From assembly GCA_015059095.1 (NCBI GenBank), contig SVBA01000007.1:33675-97674 (forward strand): 64,000 nucleotides of DNA. The letters are read 5' to 3'. The position numbers were made by a program, and so were the translations under genes. A model generated the notes under the pieces. That model saw only the letters and a list, made by a program, of their open reading frames with translations, was not told the DNA's origin and ran no database searches. This DNA is from Erysipelotrichaceae bacterium. Lineage in GTDB: Bacteria; Bacillota_I; Bacilli_A; RFN20; CAG-449. Position 1 is the first letter of the stretch; each line of letters begins with the position of its first letter. Below, piece by piece: positions 54,802 to 62,854 of the stretch.

Positions 54802-54830
54802 ATTATACTAGAGTTAGGACATAATTATAA
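54802..54830 (-). promoter_or_regulatory. Promoter of hpf
   Basis: On the minus strand TTATAA (54825-54830), 17-base spacer, TATAAT (54802-54807). Confidence 0.4.
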
Positions 54831-54833
54831 GTC

Positions 54834-54861
54834 TTGAAAAAATCTAAAAATAGTGTATAAT
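54834..54861 (+). promoter_or_regulatory. Plus-strand promoter with no gene downstream
   Basis: TTGAAA (54834-54839), 16-base spacer, TATAAT (54856-54861). The predicted transcript begins about 54867 and runs into the hairpin at 54870-54892. Confidence 0.45.
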
Positions 54862-54869
54862 ATAAATAG

Positions 54870-54904
54870 TGGGTCGAAATAAAATCGGCCCATTTTTTTA
54901 TTTT
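54870..54904 (+). terminator. Hairpin with T run facing plus strand
   Basis: TGGGTCGA / TCGGCCCA stem (one T-G pair) followed by TTTTTTTATTTTTT. It could terminate a very short plus-strand transcript, or be read on the minus strand as a weak terminator for 54905-56164. Confidence 0.6.
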
Positions 54905-56164
54905 TTATTTTTTATTTTTTAATAATAAGAACATTTCTTCAGTAGCAAATGCTAACTTTGTAATAACATTTTCTTTAGTAGGATAGATAAAATATGAATC
55001 ATTTTCTGTATTTATGACAAAACAATCATCTCTTTTAATACGGAAATAATCATATTCTACATGTAGTCCTTCAATTTGTAATGGTAATCTAGTTATTTGA
55101 TAGTCTTGATTATTATAATGACCATTAAGGACAAATCCTTCTTTAGCATTATGTCGAATTTTACCTTTACCTAATTTATAAAATTTATATGGTTGAGGTA
55201 AAGAATATACTTCAACATCATCTTCATAAGAGTACTCTCCTCTAATGATTTCTTCTCTAACTTCTTTTCTTTCCCATTCAAACCAATCAGTAATACTTTC
55301 AAAGATAGTTTGATCATTTAAACAAGTTAAAGTTCCATTTTCATTTAAATTCCATGTATGATTACATTTTGAACATGTCAACTCTGTTCCTTTACTAGTC
55401 ATACTATGTTCATCTTTACAATGAGGACATTTATATAGAATTTTATGAAGGTTTTCTGCTCTATCTTTATTTTTAATTAAGATATTATTTTCTTTTTGGT
55501 ATTTATACTCATCATATTGTAATGATTCTTGAATAATTTTATTAATTTCTTCTACACTTTTATTTTCGACATCTTCTTTAGTTAATATTTGAGTTAAAGT
55601 TGTATGAAGTAGAACTTTCCTTTTCTTTCTAAAATTCCAAAATGGTGATAATAAGTGGTTTCCTCTATGTACAACTGCAACTACAGGAACCTTGTTCATC
55701 TTAACTAATTTTCCTAAAGATTCAGGTAAATAAGAAGTAGAACCATTAGGAGAATATCTAGCTTCTGGATAAATACAAACTACATCTTTTCTATTTAAAC
55801 ACAAGTTAATATTCTTAACCAATTGTAAATCAGTAATAAACTTTCTAGTACAGATACTACCAATCCATTCCATTAACCATGCTCTTTGATAATATCCATC
55901 ATAATTTACTACATTATTTACTCTTTGAGGATATGTTGCTAAAGCAGTTAATTCAAAATCAATAAATGACATATGATTACTCAACATTAAATATGGACCT
56001 TTTAAACCTTCCATATTAATTTTTTCTACTTTCTTTTTATTAAATAAAGTCATAATAAAAGATAAAAACCAAATTAACCATGTCAAATAAATAGGTTGCC
56101 TAATAGGTTTCTTACCAACATTATATTTTTTTACATTCTTGTAATTCACTTCCACATACATCAC
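54905..56164 (-). CDS. PlsC-like acyltransferase with zinc-ribbon domain
   Basis: 419 residues. An LPLAT acyltransferase domain occupies residues about 40-240: motif I SNHMSFIDFE, and motif III in CIYPEARYSPNGST. A two-Cys-pair zinc ribbon then follows (KCPHCKDEH, TCSKCNHTW), and a C-terminal beta-rich segment (YKFYKLGKGKIRHN; DYQITRLPLQIEG). The family normally makes phosphatidic acid or acylates membrane lipids; this extended form with a zinc ribbon is common in Bacillota but of unclear specificity. N-terminal hydrophobic segment (26-42) suggests membrane attachment. Confidence 0.85.
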   Translation of the reverse strand: MMYVEVNYKNVKKYNVGKKPIRQPIYLTWLIWFLSFIMTLFNKKKVEKINMEGLKGPYLMLSNHMSFIDFELTALATYPQRVNNVVNYDGYYQRAWLMEWIGSICTRKFITDLQLVKNINLCLNRKDVVCIYPEARYSPNGSTSYLPESLGKLVKMNKVPVVAVVHRGNHLLSPFWNFRKKRKVLLHTTLTQILTKEDVENKSVEEINKIIQESLQYDEYKYQKENNILIKNKDRAENLHKILYKCPHCKDEHSMTSKGTELTCSKCNHTWNLNENGTLTCLNDQTIFESITDWFEWERKEVREEIIRGEYSYEDDVEVYSLPQPYKFYKLGKGKIRHNAKEGFVLNGHYNNQDYQITRLPLQIEGLHVEYDYFRIKRDDCFVINTENDSYFIYPTKENVITKLAFATEEMFLLLKNKK

Positions 56165-56226
56165 CTATTAAATAGTACATTACATGAATATAAATTACAA
56201 GTTTAATCTTTTTGTAGTAAATTTGA

Positions 56227-56802
56227 TTATTTTCTAAACTTCCTAAATAAGTAGTCTAATAATAAACCACCAACACAAGAACATATTGTTCCTATAATTG
56301 CTAAAGGAAGAAAATCTACTGGATTAAGCGCTCCATAAGAATGTCTAATAGCCATTACTGTAGTTGGTAATAAAGTAACTCCTGCCGTATTTAACACTAG
56401 GAAAGTAACCATTTCATCACTAGCAGTATCATCTTTTTCTCTTGATATTTCTTTTAATCTTTTCATCGCTTTTAATCCACTAGGAGTAGCAGCAAATCCA
56501 AGACCAAAAATATTAGCAGCAATATTACTACTAATATATTTCTTTGCTTCTTTATCTTTTAAATTAGGCATTATTTTACTTAATAAAGGATCAAGAGCTT
56601 TTGCTAAATGATCTATTAATCCTGAATCATACATAATCATCATGATTCCCGACCAAAAGGTTGCTGAGAACACCAAAGTACAAACTAACTTTAATCCTTC
56701 ATCAGGGAGTGCTAATATAGCATTTGCCATCTCTTCATATCGACCAGTTATAAGACCATAGCCTAAGCATATAAAAATAATGCTGACAAAAATTTTATTC
56801 AT
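56227..56802 (-). CDS. spmA: SpmA-like membrane protein (nucleoside-recognition Gate domain)
   Basis: 191 residues, several membrane helices. It matches spore maturation protein A: FSATFWSGIMMIMYDSGLIDHL, SNIAANIFGLGFAATPSGLKAMKRL, and FLVLNTAGVTLLPTTVMAIR. In sporulating Bacillota SpmA works with SpmB in spore-core dehydration. No spmB or other sporulation gene is adjacent here. RBS is poor. The neighbours are an acyltransferase and an EEP-family enzyme, giving no sporulation context. Confidence 0.88.
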   Translation of the reverse strand: MNKIFVSIIFICLGYGLITGRYEEMANAILALPDEGLKLVCTLVFSATFWSGIMMIMYDSGLIDHLAKALDPLLSKIMPNLKDKEAKKYISSNIAANIFGLGFAATPSGLKAMKRLKEISREKDDTASDEMVTFLVLNTAGVTLLPTTVMAIRHSYGALNPVDFLPLAIIGTICSCVGGLLLDYLFRKFRK

Positions 56803-56854
56803 ATTAATTCAATATATGAATTTTTTTAAATTAATAGAATTAAAGATAGATGAA

Positions 56855-57661
56855 TTATTTACTTTTCAATTCAAACTCGAATATTAATGGAGAATGATCT
56901 GAACTATCTCTAGCTATTTGAGAATTATCTATTTTAAAACTAGTAGCTAATATTAATTCTTCTTTATTAACAAAAATATAATCGATAGTAATGCAAGGTT
57001 GAACTCCTTGATAATAAACTCCATCACTATCATGTTTAGGATATTCAAGAGAACATGTTTCGGAATTAGAACTTTCCAATGCAAGGTTTCTTACATCAAC
57101 CATATTATTTTTAATCATTTGATAATAAGCATCAGGTCCTTGTTTTGCCTTTTCTCCACTATTAAAATCACCACAAACAATAATTGGAACTTCATATTGA
57201 AGATATACTCTATTAACCACATCCATCAATTGTTTAACATTTTCTCTTCTTTGAAGAATATCAACTTCACCAGTATATTTCCACCATAAATGAGTAGAAA
57301 TAACTACTACTCTTTCTTTATTTTCTAAATTTTCAAAAAGTCCCCATGTAAAAGATTTAGAATCCCAATCATTAAGTCCAGAATAAACAACATATTCACC
57401 ACAAATAAGTTTAACTTTATTTCTATTATAAAAAATAGGGGTGAAATTTTTATTTTCGTTTTCAAGCGAAACTTCATCATAATTATCTTTCAATAATATA
57501 GAAATAGAATTATCTTTTCTACTAGTAGATGGATTACATTCTTGAAAGCAACAAAAATCAGGTTGATATTTTTCTATCAACTGATGAATTAAAAAATTTC
57601 TATTTCCTATACATTCTTTACTAGAGAAATTTCCCCAAATATTTTGACTATAAATTCTCAT
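56855..57661 (-). CDS. Endonuclease/exonuclease/phosphatase-family protein
   Basis: 268 residues of EEP (DNase I-like) fold: IYSQNIWG at the start, FQECNPS with metal-binding Glu, STHLWW, VCGDFNSG, TIDYIFVN and the terminal SSDHSPL with catalytic His. No signal peptide. Phosphodiesterase or phosphatase specificity cannot be told. It ends the operon that includes GH36 and SGNH genes, 13 bases after GH36; it may release or recycle nucleotide- or phosphate-linked products, but this is inference. Confidence 0.87.
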   Translation of the reverse strand: MRIYSQNIWGNFSSKECIGNRNFLIHQLIEKYQPDFCCFQECNPSTSRKDNSISILLKDNYDEVSLENENKNFTPIFYNRNKVKLICGEYVVYSGLNDWDSKSFTWGLFENLENKERVVVISTHLWWKYTGEVDILQRRENVKQLMDVVNRVYLQYEVPIIVCGDFNSGEKAKQGPDAYYQMIKNNMVDVRNLALESSNSETCSLEYPKHDSDGVYYQGVQPCITIDYIFVNKEELILATSFKIDNSQIARDSSDHSPLIFEFELKSK

Positions 57662-57674
57662 ATTAATTACCTAT

Positions 57675-59411
57675 CTAATCAAAGAAAACCATACTTCCTG
57701 CTTTAACAAAGACAAATTTTAAACCTTCTACTTCTCCTTTTTCTACTAAATTACCACAACAATCTTTAATTTGGTAATTTAGTTTTTTATCTAAAGAAGT
57801 TTGTAAATAAATACCATCTACTCCACTACCATTAATTAATATCATATTATTATTTACTTCAACAACATGTTTATTTTCATAATAGCCAACAATTGTTAAC
57901 CCATTTAATGAAGAACGACATTCACTATAAGCATTACTACCACCAATAACCTCAAAATCACCATCAATTAGAACATCTTTATATTTTCTTACAAATTCAA
58001 GATAATTTTTAACAACTTGATATTGTTCTTCATTTAATTCATTAGGACTTACAGAAAATTGAATGACACCAAAAATTGAATTTGCTAATGCTCCTGCAAC
58101 ATATTCTTTAGAAGCATATTTAGGGAACATAATAGGATCTCCATGAACTGGAAACTTTAATGAAGTGAACTTCAAATCAGCAATACCTAATCTATTAGCA
58201 ATAAAATCACCTGGACAATCACCAACTCGATACATACAACCTAAACTCTTCATTGATGGTCCAATATATCTTTGTCTAAATTCAATTAAGAAATCTTTAT
58301 TGATTTTAAATAATTTATCTTTGATTTCTGAAAGTAATAATCTAATTCCTTCTTCTAATGTACTACAATCAATACCTTCTCTAACTATCTTATCTTCTTC
58401 TAATTTAAAAGCATCAATAAAATCAAGCTTTAGACCATCAATATTCCATTCTTTCGCACTTCTACATAAGAAATCTACAATTAATTCTCTTACTTCTTTA
58501 AAGCGAGGATCTAAAACATAATAATGTCCTTTAGGAACATAACGTAGTGTCATATCCTTATATTTTTCAAAGTTTTTACTATATTCACCAATAAAAGAAA
58601 CTGAATACCAAAGCATCACTTTCATTCCGATATTATGAATTGAACTAACCAATTCCTTCATATCACCAACTTTTTTATCTGAAGGAACATAATCCCCACA
58701 AAAGCCATAACCATAAGAAGTATCATCAGTTTGCCATCCATCATCAATAATAACTAAGTCTAAGCCTAACTCTTTACTTTTTTTACAATCAGATAATATT
58801 TTTTCTTTTGATAATCTTTGATGATCAGAATACCAAGTAGAAAATAAAGCCACTTTAGAATAATCAGGAATATTTCTTAATTTAACAGTTTTTTCGAAAC
58901 GTTCAGATGCATAACTTATTGCTTTGAAAAAAGGAATATCTCTAGTATCAATCATTAAATCAACACTATATTCGTCCATTAATCCAACTAAACCACTAAA
59001 AAATTCAACTCTAATCTTTATGCCACCATGTTCTTCAGAAAATCCACCCGAAATAGAATGAGGTGTTTCATAATCACTTAATGATACAGTTAAAATATTG
59101 TTATCCTTAAATCCTACAAAAGAAAGAATAGGTGTACCAATTACTGATCTAGATTCAATTTTTGCTCCCTTCCACTCAGGAAGTAAATTTCTTTTTAATC
59201 CTTGATTAGAATTCCAAGTATATAAACAATCAGCTTTATCAATATTAAAAGTTAAAAGCATATTAGAAGGAGAAACTTTATCTTTAAATTTAAACTTTAA
59301 GTTAACAATTAAAATTTCATCTTCAATTCTATAATTTGGTGTTAATAAAACATCTTGAGAATAATCATCAAGTTCAAATTTTAAATTATTACATTCGAAT
59401 TTATTTATCAT
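57675..59411 (-). CDS. GH36-type alpha-galactosidase-like glycosidase
   Basis: 578 residues, shorter than classical GH36 (about 720-780). An N-terminal beta-sandwich, then a barrel with LGLDLVIIDDGWQTDD near 216-230, MLWYSVSF, nucleophile candidate Asp330 in LKLDFIDAF, and acid/base candidate in YRVGDCPGD (Asp398). The residues around the nucleophile (LDFID) differ from the WDMN of the other GH36 enzyme in this window, so linkage or aglycone specificity may differ. No signal peptide. It overlaps the upstream esterase gene by 11 bases. Confidence 0.85.
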   Translation of the reverse strand: MINKFECNNLKFELDDYSQDVLLTPNYRIEDEILIVNLKFKFKDKVSPSNMLLTFNIDKADCLYTWNSNQGLKRNLLPEWKGAKIESRSVIGTPILSFVGFKDNNILTVSLSDYETPHSISGGFSEEHGGIKIRVEFFSGLVGLMDEYSVDLMIDTRDIPFFKAISYASERFEKTVKLRNIPDYSKVALFSTWYSDHQRLSKEKILSDCKKSKELGLDLVIIDDGWQTDDTSYGYGFCGDYVPSDKKVGDMKELVSSIHNIGMKVMLWYSVSFIGEYSKNFEKYKDMTLRYVPKGHYYVLDPRFKEVRELIVDFLCRSAKEWNIDGLKLDFIDAFKLEEDKIVREGIDCSTLEEGIRLLLSEIKDKLFKINKDFLIEFRQRYIGPSMKSLGCMYRVGDCPGDFIANRLGIADLKFTSLKFPVHGDPIMFPKYASKEYVAGALANSIFGVIQFSVSPNELNEEQYQVVKNYLEFVRKYKDVLIDGDFEVIGGSNAYSECRSSLNGLTIVGYYENKHVVEVNNNMILINGSGVDGIYLQTSLDKKLNYQIKDCCGNLVEKGEVEGLKFVFVKAGSMVFFD

Positions 59412-60483
59412 GTTTTTGTACCTCCTTTAATATTTTACTTAATATTGGTTTTATTTCTTTTGCCATTAAATAAAACCCTAAATCATTTGGATGACACCCA
59501 TCAATAGTATGAGATTTCCCCAAAAATCCCTTATATAATGTAGAATAATCAATATAATAAACATTTTTATCTTCATTACTAATTGCATTAATATAAGTTT
59601 TTCTAATTACTTCTTTTCTTAATTTGAAAATCTTTTTATTTGGTTCATCATTAGGTTTTGGAAGCATAATTATTGGTAATTTAGGGTTGTTTTTTCTAAT
59701 AACTTTAAAGAAAGCTTCATGTGTTCTTTCTAATTCTTCCACTGTTTCCGCATTATAATCATAATCATAAACAAATGCACTCATTGGTAGTTTAGAAATA
59801 TATTCTGCCATTTCTAATTCTGCCTTTCCATTTCCTGAAAAGCCTAAATTAATATAATCAAATTTCAAGTTTTGTGATAAAAATGCATCATAACTATTTC
59901 CTGGTCTAGATGCACAACCTCCTTGAGTTGTAGATGATCCATAAAATACAATAGGTAGTTCATATTTATAAGGTTTAGGTTCTTTAATTAAAGAAGAGTT
60001 AGTAATACCAACAAATACATCTTTAATGAAAGTATATAAAGGAAAATAAATATCTATATCCTTCATCTTTTTATTTTCAAAAGTAATTGTTGATTCAAAA
60101 GAAGAATAATCTTCTTTATTCCAATCTTTACTTGGAGAAAATAATTTATAAAAATGGTTATTAACATATAAAGAAAAAGAAACTGCTTGAGTTTTAGAAA
60201 AATAAGATAATCCCCAGATTCTATCTAAAAATACTTTTAAAGATAATTTATCACTATTAGTTCTAAATCTAATTCTCCCTCCAGAAGTACAACCATTTAA
60301 AAACGAAAGATGACCAGAAATTGAATCTGCAACATCATTATTCATTCTTTCATACCTTAATAATTTATCATTATAAATTAAGCCATGTATTTTAATAGGT
60401 TCTTCTTTTATATTAATAAAATTAATATCATCTTCTTTTTTATGTTCTACTAAAAAATTCTTATCAACTTTTTCTAAATCCAT
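59401..60483 (-). CDS. SGNH-hydrolase esterase with N-terminal beta-sandwich
   Basis: 360 residues. Residues 50-160 form a beta-rich accessory domain (GRIRFRTNSDKLSLKVFL, AVSFSLYVNNHFYKLF). The SGNH domain follows: YGSSTTQGG with nucleophile Ser184, INLGFSGNG (block II), FVYDYDYNAE (block III), and IDGCHPNDLG with Asp328 and His331. This resembles carbohydrate esterases that remove acetyl groups from glycans. No signal peptide. It overlaps the GH36 gene by 11 bases, so both are translated together and probably act on the same imported sugar. Confidence 0.87.
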   Translation of the reverse strand: MDLEKVDKNFLVEHKKEDDINFINIKEEPIKIHGLIYNDKLLRYERMNNDVADSISGHLSFLNGCTSGGRIRFRTNSDKLSLKVFLDRIWGLSYFSKTQAVSFSLYVNNHFYKLFSPSKDWNKEDYSSFESTITFENKKMKDIDIYFPLYTFIKDVFVGITNSSLIKEPKPYKYELPIVFYGSSTTQGGCASRPGNSYDAFLSQNLKFDYINLGFSGNGKAELEMAEYISKLPMSAFVYDYDYNAETVEELERTHEAFFKVIRKNNPKLPIIMLPKPNDEPNKKIFKLRKEVIRKTYINAISNEDKNVYYIDYSTLYKGFLGKSHTIDGCHPNDLGFYLMAKEIKPILSKILKEVQKHDK

Positions 60484-60504
60484 AATTATTCACCTTCTTT
60501 ATAT

Positions 60505-61590
60505 TTATAACAAATCTTTAAATAATTTTGACCATTTTTGATATCCATATTCATTTAAATGATTACCATCATTTTCAATAAACATCTTTTCAAAATCATC
60601 TCTATATTTTATACCATCTAAAAATATTTCTTTTGTAGAAATGAAATGTCTTTTAGAATCTTTTAAGCAATATTCTTCTACCATTTTGCTAAATTCTAAT
60701 TTTTTATCTAAATACGCCGTGGAACAAGATGGACATACCCCTAAATAAAATATCTCACAGTCTTTATTTATCATTCTTATTTTCTCTTCTAATTTCATTA
60801 AATTAGATAAGATATAACTACTATCAGCATTTACTCCTAATCCATGAATATCATTAAATCCTAAGTTAATAAAAATTTTATTAAATGATATTTTATTTAG
60901 AAGTTTATCTATCTTATTTATCCATTCTAAATAAGTAGATCCACCAATACCTAAATTTAATACTGATTTATCTTTTGTATCTTCTATAAATGATCCATAG
61001 ATATGATTATTTTTATAATAAGGCATCTCATACATTTCAAACCATGAATCACCTAATAAAACAGTATCTACTTTACTAATGTTTTTAACTTTATCAAGTA
61101 AATAAGAGAATCTACTTTGATGTAACATTTGTTCTACTTCCATATCTAGAGAGTATCCATCAATCAATAAACTTTCATCAAACTTAGATTTATATGAATC
61201 TATCTTTGTTAAGCATCTAAAAAATCCTTTAATAAAAGCTTTTGGATTGTTATTTTTATCAACAAAATATAAAATTCCATCTCCATAAATCCAATTTGTT
61301 TCTAAATGATTAAAATTACCTACAAATCTATCAATAAATAATCCTTTAGGACCACCAAATTCTTCATATGAAATTTTTGTGTTTTTAAAATATTGACTAC
61401 CAATTCCATATTTATGAAATTGGTTGTTAAAATAATAAAGATTTCCTTCATAAATAGAACCTTCAGGATAAATAATTTTTCCATATCCATATGTTTTATT
61501 TTTCAACTTTCCATCTTCATTATCAAAAATAAAGTATACAGGAGAAGGTTTATCTATATATATTTTTTTCCATCTTTTAATTTTTAGCAT
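60505..61590 (-). CDS. SGNH hydrolase with N-terminal MORN-like repeats
   Basis: 361 residues. Residues about 33-125 contain MORN-like strands (YGYGKIIYPEGSIYEGNLYY, then YGDGILYF), a fold often tied to membrane or lipid contacts. The SGNH domain covers 175-361: LLGDSWFE with Ser182, LGIGGSTYLEW (block II Gly), NLGFND (block III Asn246), and DGNHLNEYG with Asp341 and His344. The start was set by GGGAG eight bases before the ATG. It lies 21 bases before the other SGNH gene in the cluster. I do not know a described family with this exact order of domains; function inferred as carbohydrate or lipid esterase. Confidence 0.83.
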   Translation of the reverse strand: MLKIKRWKKIYIDKPSPVYFIFDNEDGKLKNKTYGYGKIIYPEGSIYEGNLYYFNNQFHKYGIGSQYFKNTKISYEEFGGPKGLFIDRFVGNFNHLETNWIYGDGILYFVDKNNNPKAFIKGFFRCLTKIDSYKSKFDESLLIDGYSLDMEVEQMLHQSRFSYLLDKVKNISKVDTVLLGDSWFEMYEMPYYKNNHIYGSFIEDTKDKSVLNLGIGGSTYLEWINKIDKLLNKISFNKIFINLGFNDIHGLGVNADSSYILSNLMKLEEKIRMINKDCEIFYLGVCPSCSTAYLDKKLEFSKMVEEYCLKDSKRHFISTKEIFLDGIKYRDDFEKMFIENDGNHLNEYGYQKWSKLFKDLL

Positions 61591-61595
61591 ATTCT

Positions 61596-62747
61596 CTACT
61601 CCCTACTATCCTTAATTAATTGATTTGACAATTTATCACCAATAGTTTGATACTTAGATGATTTAAGTGCTGACATAACTAAACAAACAATTAGATATAT
61701 AGTTGATACTATATATACACTACTCATACTAATAACTCCAAATAATTTATATTGAAGAAATAACCTACTATTTATGTTATATAAGAAGGTTAAAATAATT
61801 GTAGTAACATTTAAATACATTATTACTTCACTTATCCCTTTAATAATAATTGATCCAATTCCTACAGAATATCCATCTTTTGAACAAGGTACCATATAGA
61901 ATAAAATCATTGAAAGAGTTGCTCTATTTTTATTAATTAATGGAACACCTATAAAATAAATAAGAGAAACAATAACATAAACTGTTACTAATTCACCCCA
62001 TTTGTAACCAACCATTTTATTTCTAGATTCATTAAAATTATTAAATGTTTCTAAATAATTCTTATGATTAGTCATAATATCTTCTTTTGCATTTTGTAGT
62101 AGTTCATTATATGTTTTATAAATAATTGAATAAGTATCACTACCATTATATACCTTATCATCTATAGTAATTGAATCCTTTGCTAAACATATAAAATTAT
62201 CTATTGCTTTAGCATATTGTTCATTCATAATTATCTTATCTTCTTGAATAGAAATGATATCATTATTAACATTTACTTTTTCGACAAATAAATTATTAAT
62301 ATAAGTAATACCTGTTTCATTTTTTGAATAATTCAAATAAAGATTACTATTATTCACTTTATAAGTTCCATAATAATAATCTAAAGAATTCACTTTTAGC
62401 ATTTTAGGTTCATAAATTGATTTATCAATAACATCGCCATTTAAAGATTCATAGACAATAGTAAAAACATATTTATCACTAATAATAGAAGAATCATTAA
62501 TTGAATTATCACTTCCATATCCTAAATTAGATTCTTCCATAATTTTAATTAGTTCAACTTGATAAGATGATGTACTCTCATTAATCTTATTTAATTTAGA
62601 ATTCTTTGCATTAGTTAAGATGGAGTCAGACATCAAGAAAAGAATCATAGTTATAAATAACATGATCAAATAATCTAATAGAAAAATAATTAATCTTCTA
62701 GAAAAAGTCACATTTCCGTTATTCTTATATAAAGATAATCTTTTCAT
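61596..62747 (-). CDS. RDD-family membrane protein
   Basis: Start at the ATG at 62745-62747 (383 residues) because GGAG sits 8 bases upstream, while the GTG nine bases earlier overlaps that site. The first helix carries the RDD hallmark (SRRLIIFLLDYLIMLFITM, with Arg and Asp). A long extracytoplasmic loop of about 170 residues follows, then four hydrophobic segments from about 245 onward. RDD proteins are poorly understood membrane proteins; some are linked to transport or envelope processes. It is the first gene of the 56855-62747 cluster and lies 5 bases before the MORN-SGNH gene. Confidence 0.82.
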   Translation of the reverse strand: MKRLSLYKNNGNVTFSRRLIIFLLDYLIMLFITMILFLMSDSILTNAKNSKLNKINESTSSYQVELIKIMEESNLGYGSDNSINDSSIISDKYVFTIVYESLNGDVIDKSIYEPKMLKVNSLDYYYGTYKVNNSNLYLNYSKNETGITYINNLFVEKVNVNNDIISIQEDKIIMNEQYAKAIDNFICLAKDSITIDDKVYNGSDTYSIIYKTYNELLQNAKEDIMTNHKNYLETFNNFNESRNKMVGYKWGELVTVYVIVSLIYFIGVPLINKNRATLSMILFYMVPCSKDGYSVGIGSIIIKGISEVIMYLNVTTIILTFLYNINSRLFLQYKLFGVISMSSVYIVSTIYLIVCLVMSALKSSKYQTIGDKLSNQLIKDSRE

Positions 62748-62813
62748 ATTTGTCACTCCTATTTTTTACTCAATTATTATAAATTAATATAATAATTCAG
62801 TAAAGAATTTATA

Positions 62814-62836
62814 GGGAGGTGGTTACCCACCACCCC
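62814..62836 (-). terminator. GC-rich hairpin after the 62855 gene
   Basis: GGGAGGTGG / CCACCACCC (one mismatch) with a TTAC loop, notably GC-rich for this region. The T-rich tail on the minus strand is weak. Confidence 0.45.
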
Positions 62837-62854
62837 ATAAATCTTAATAATGCA

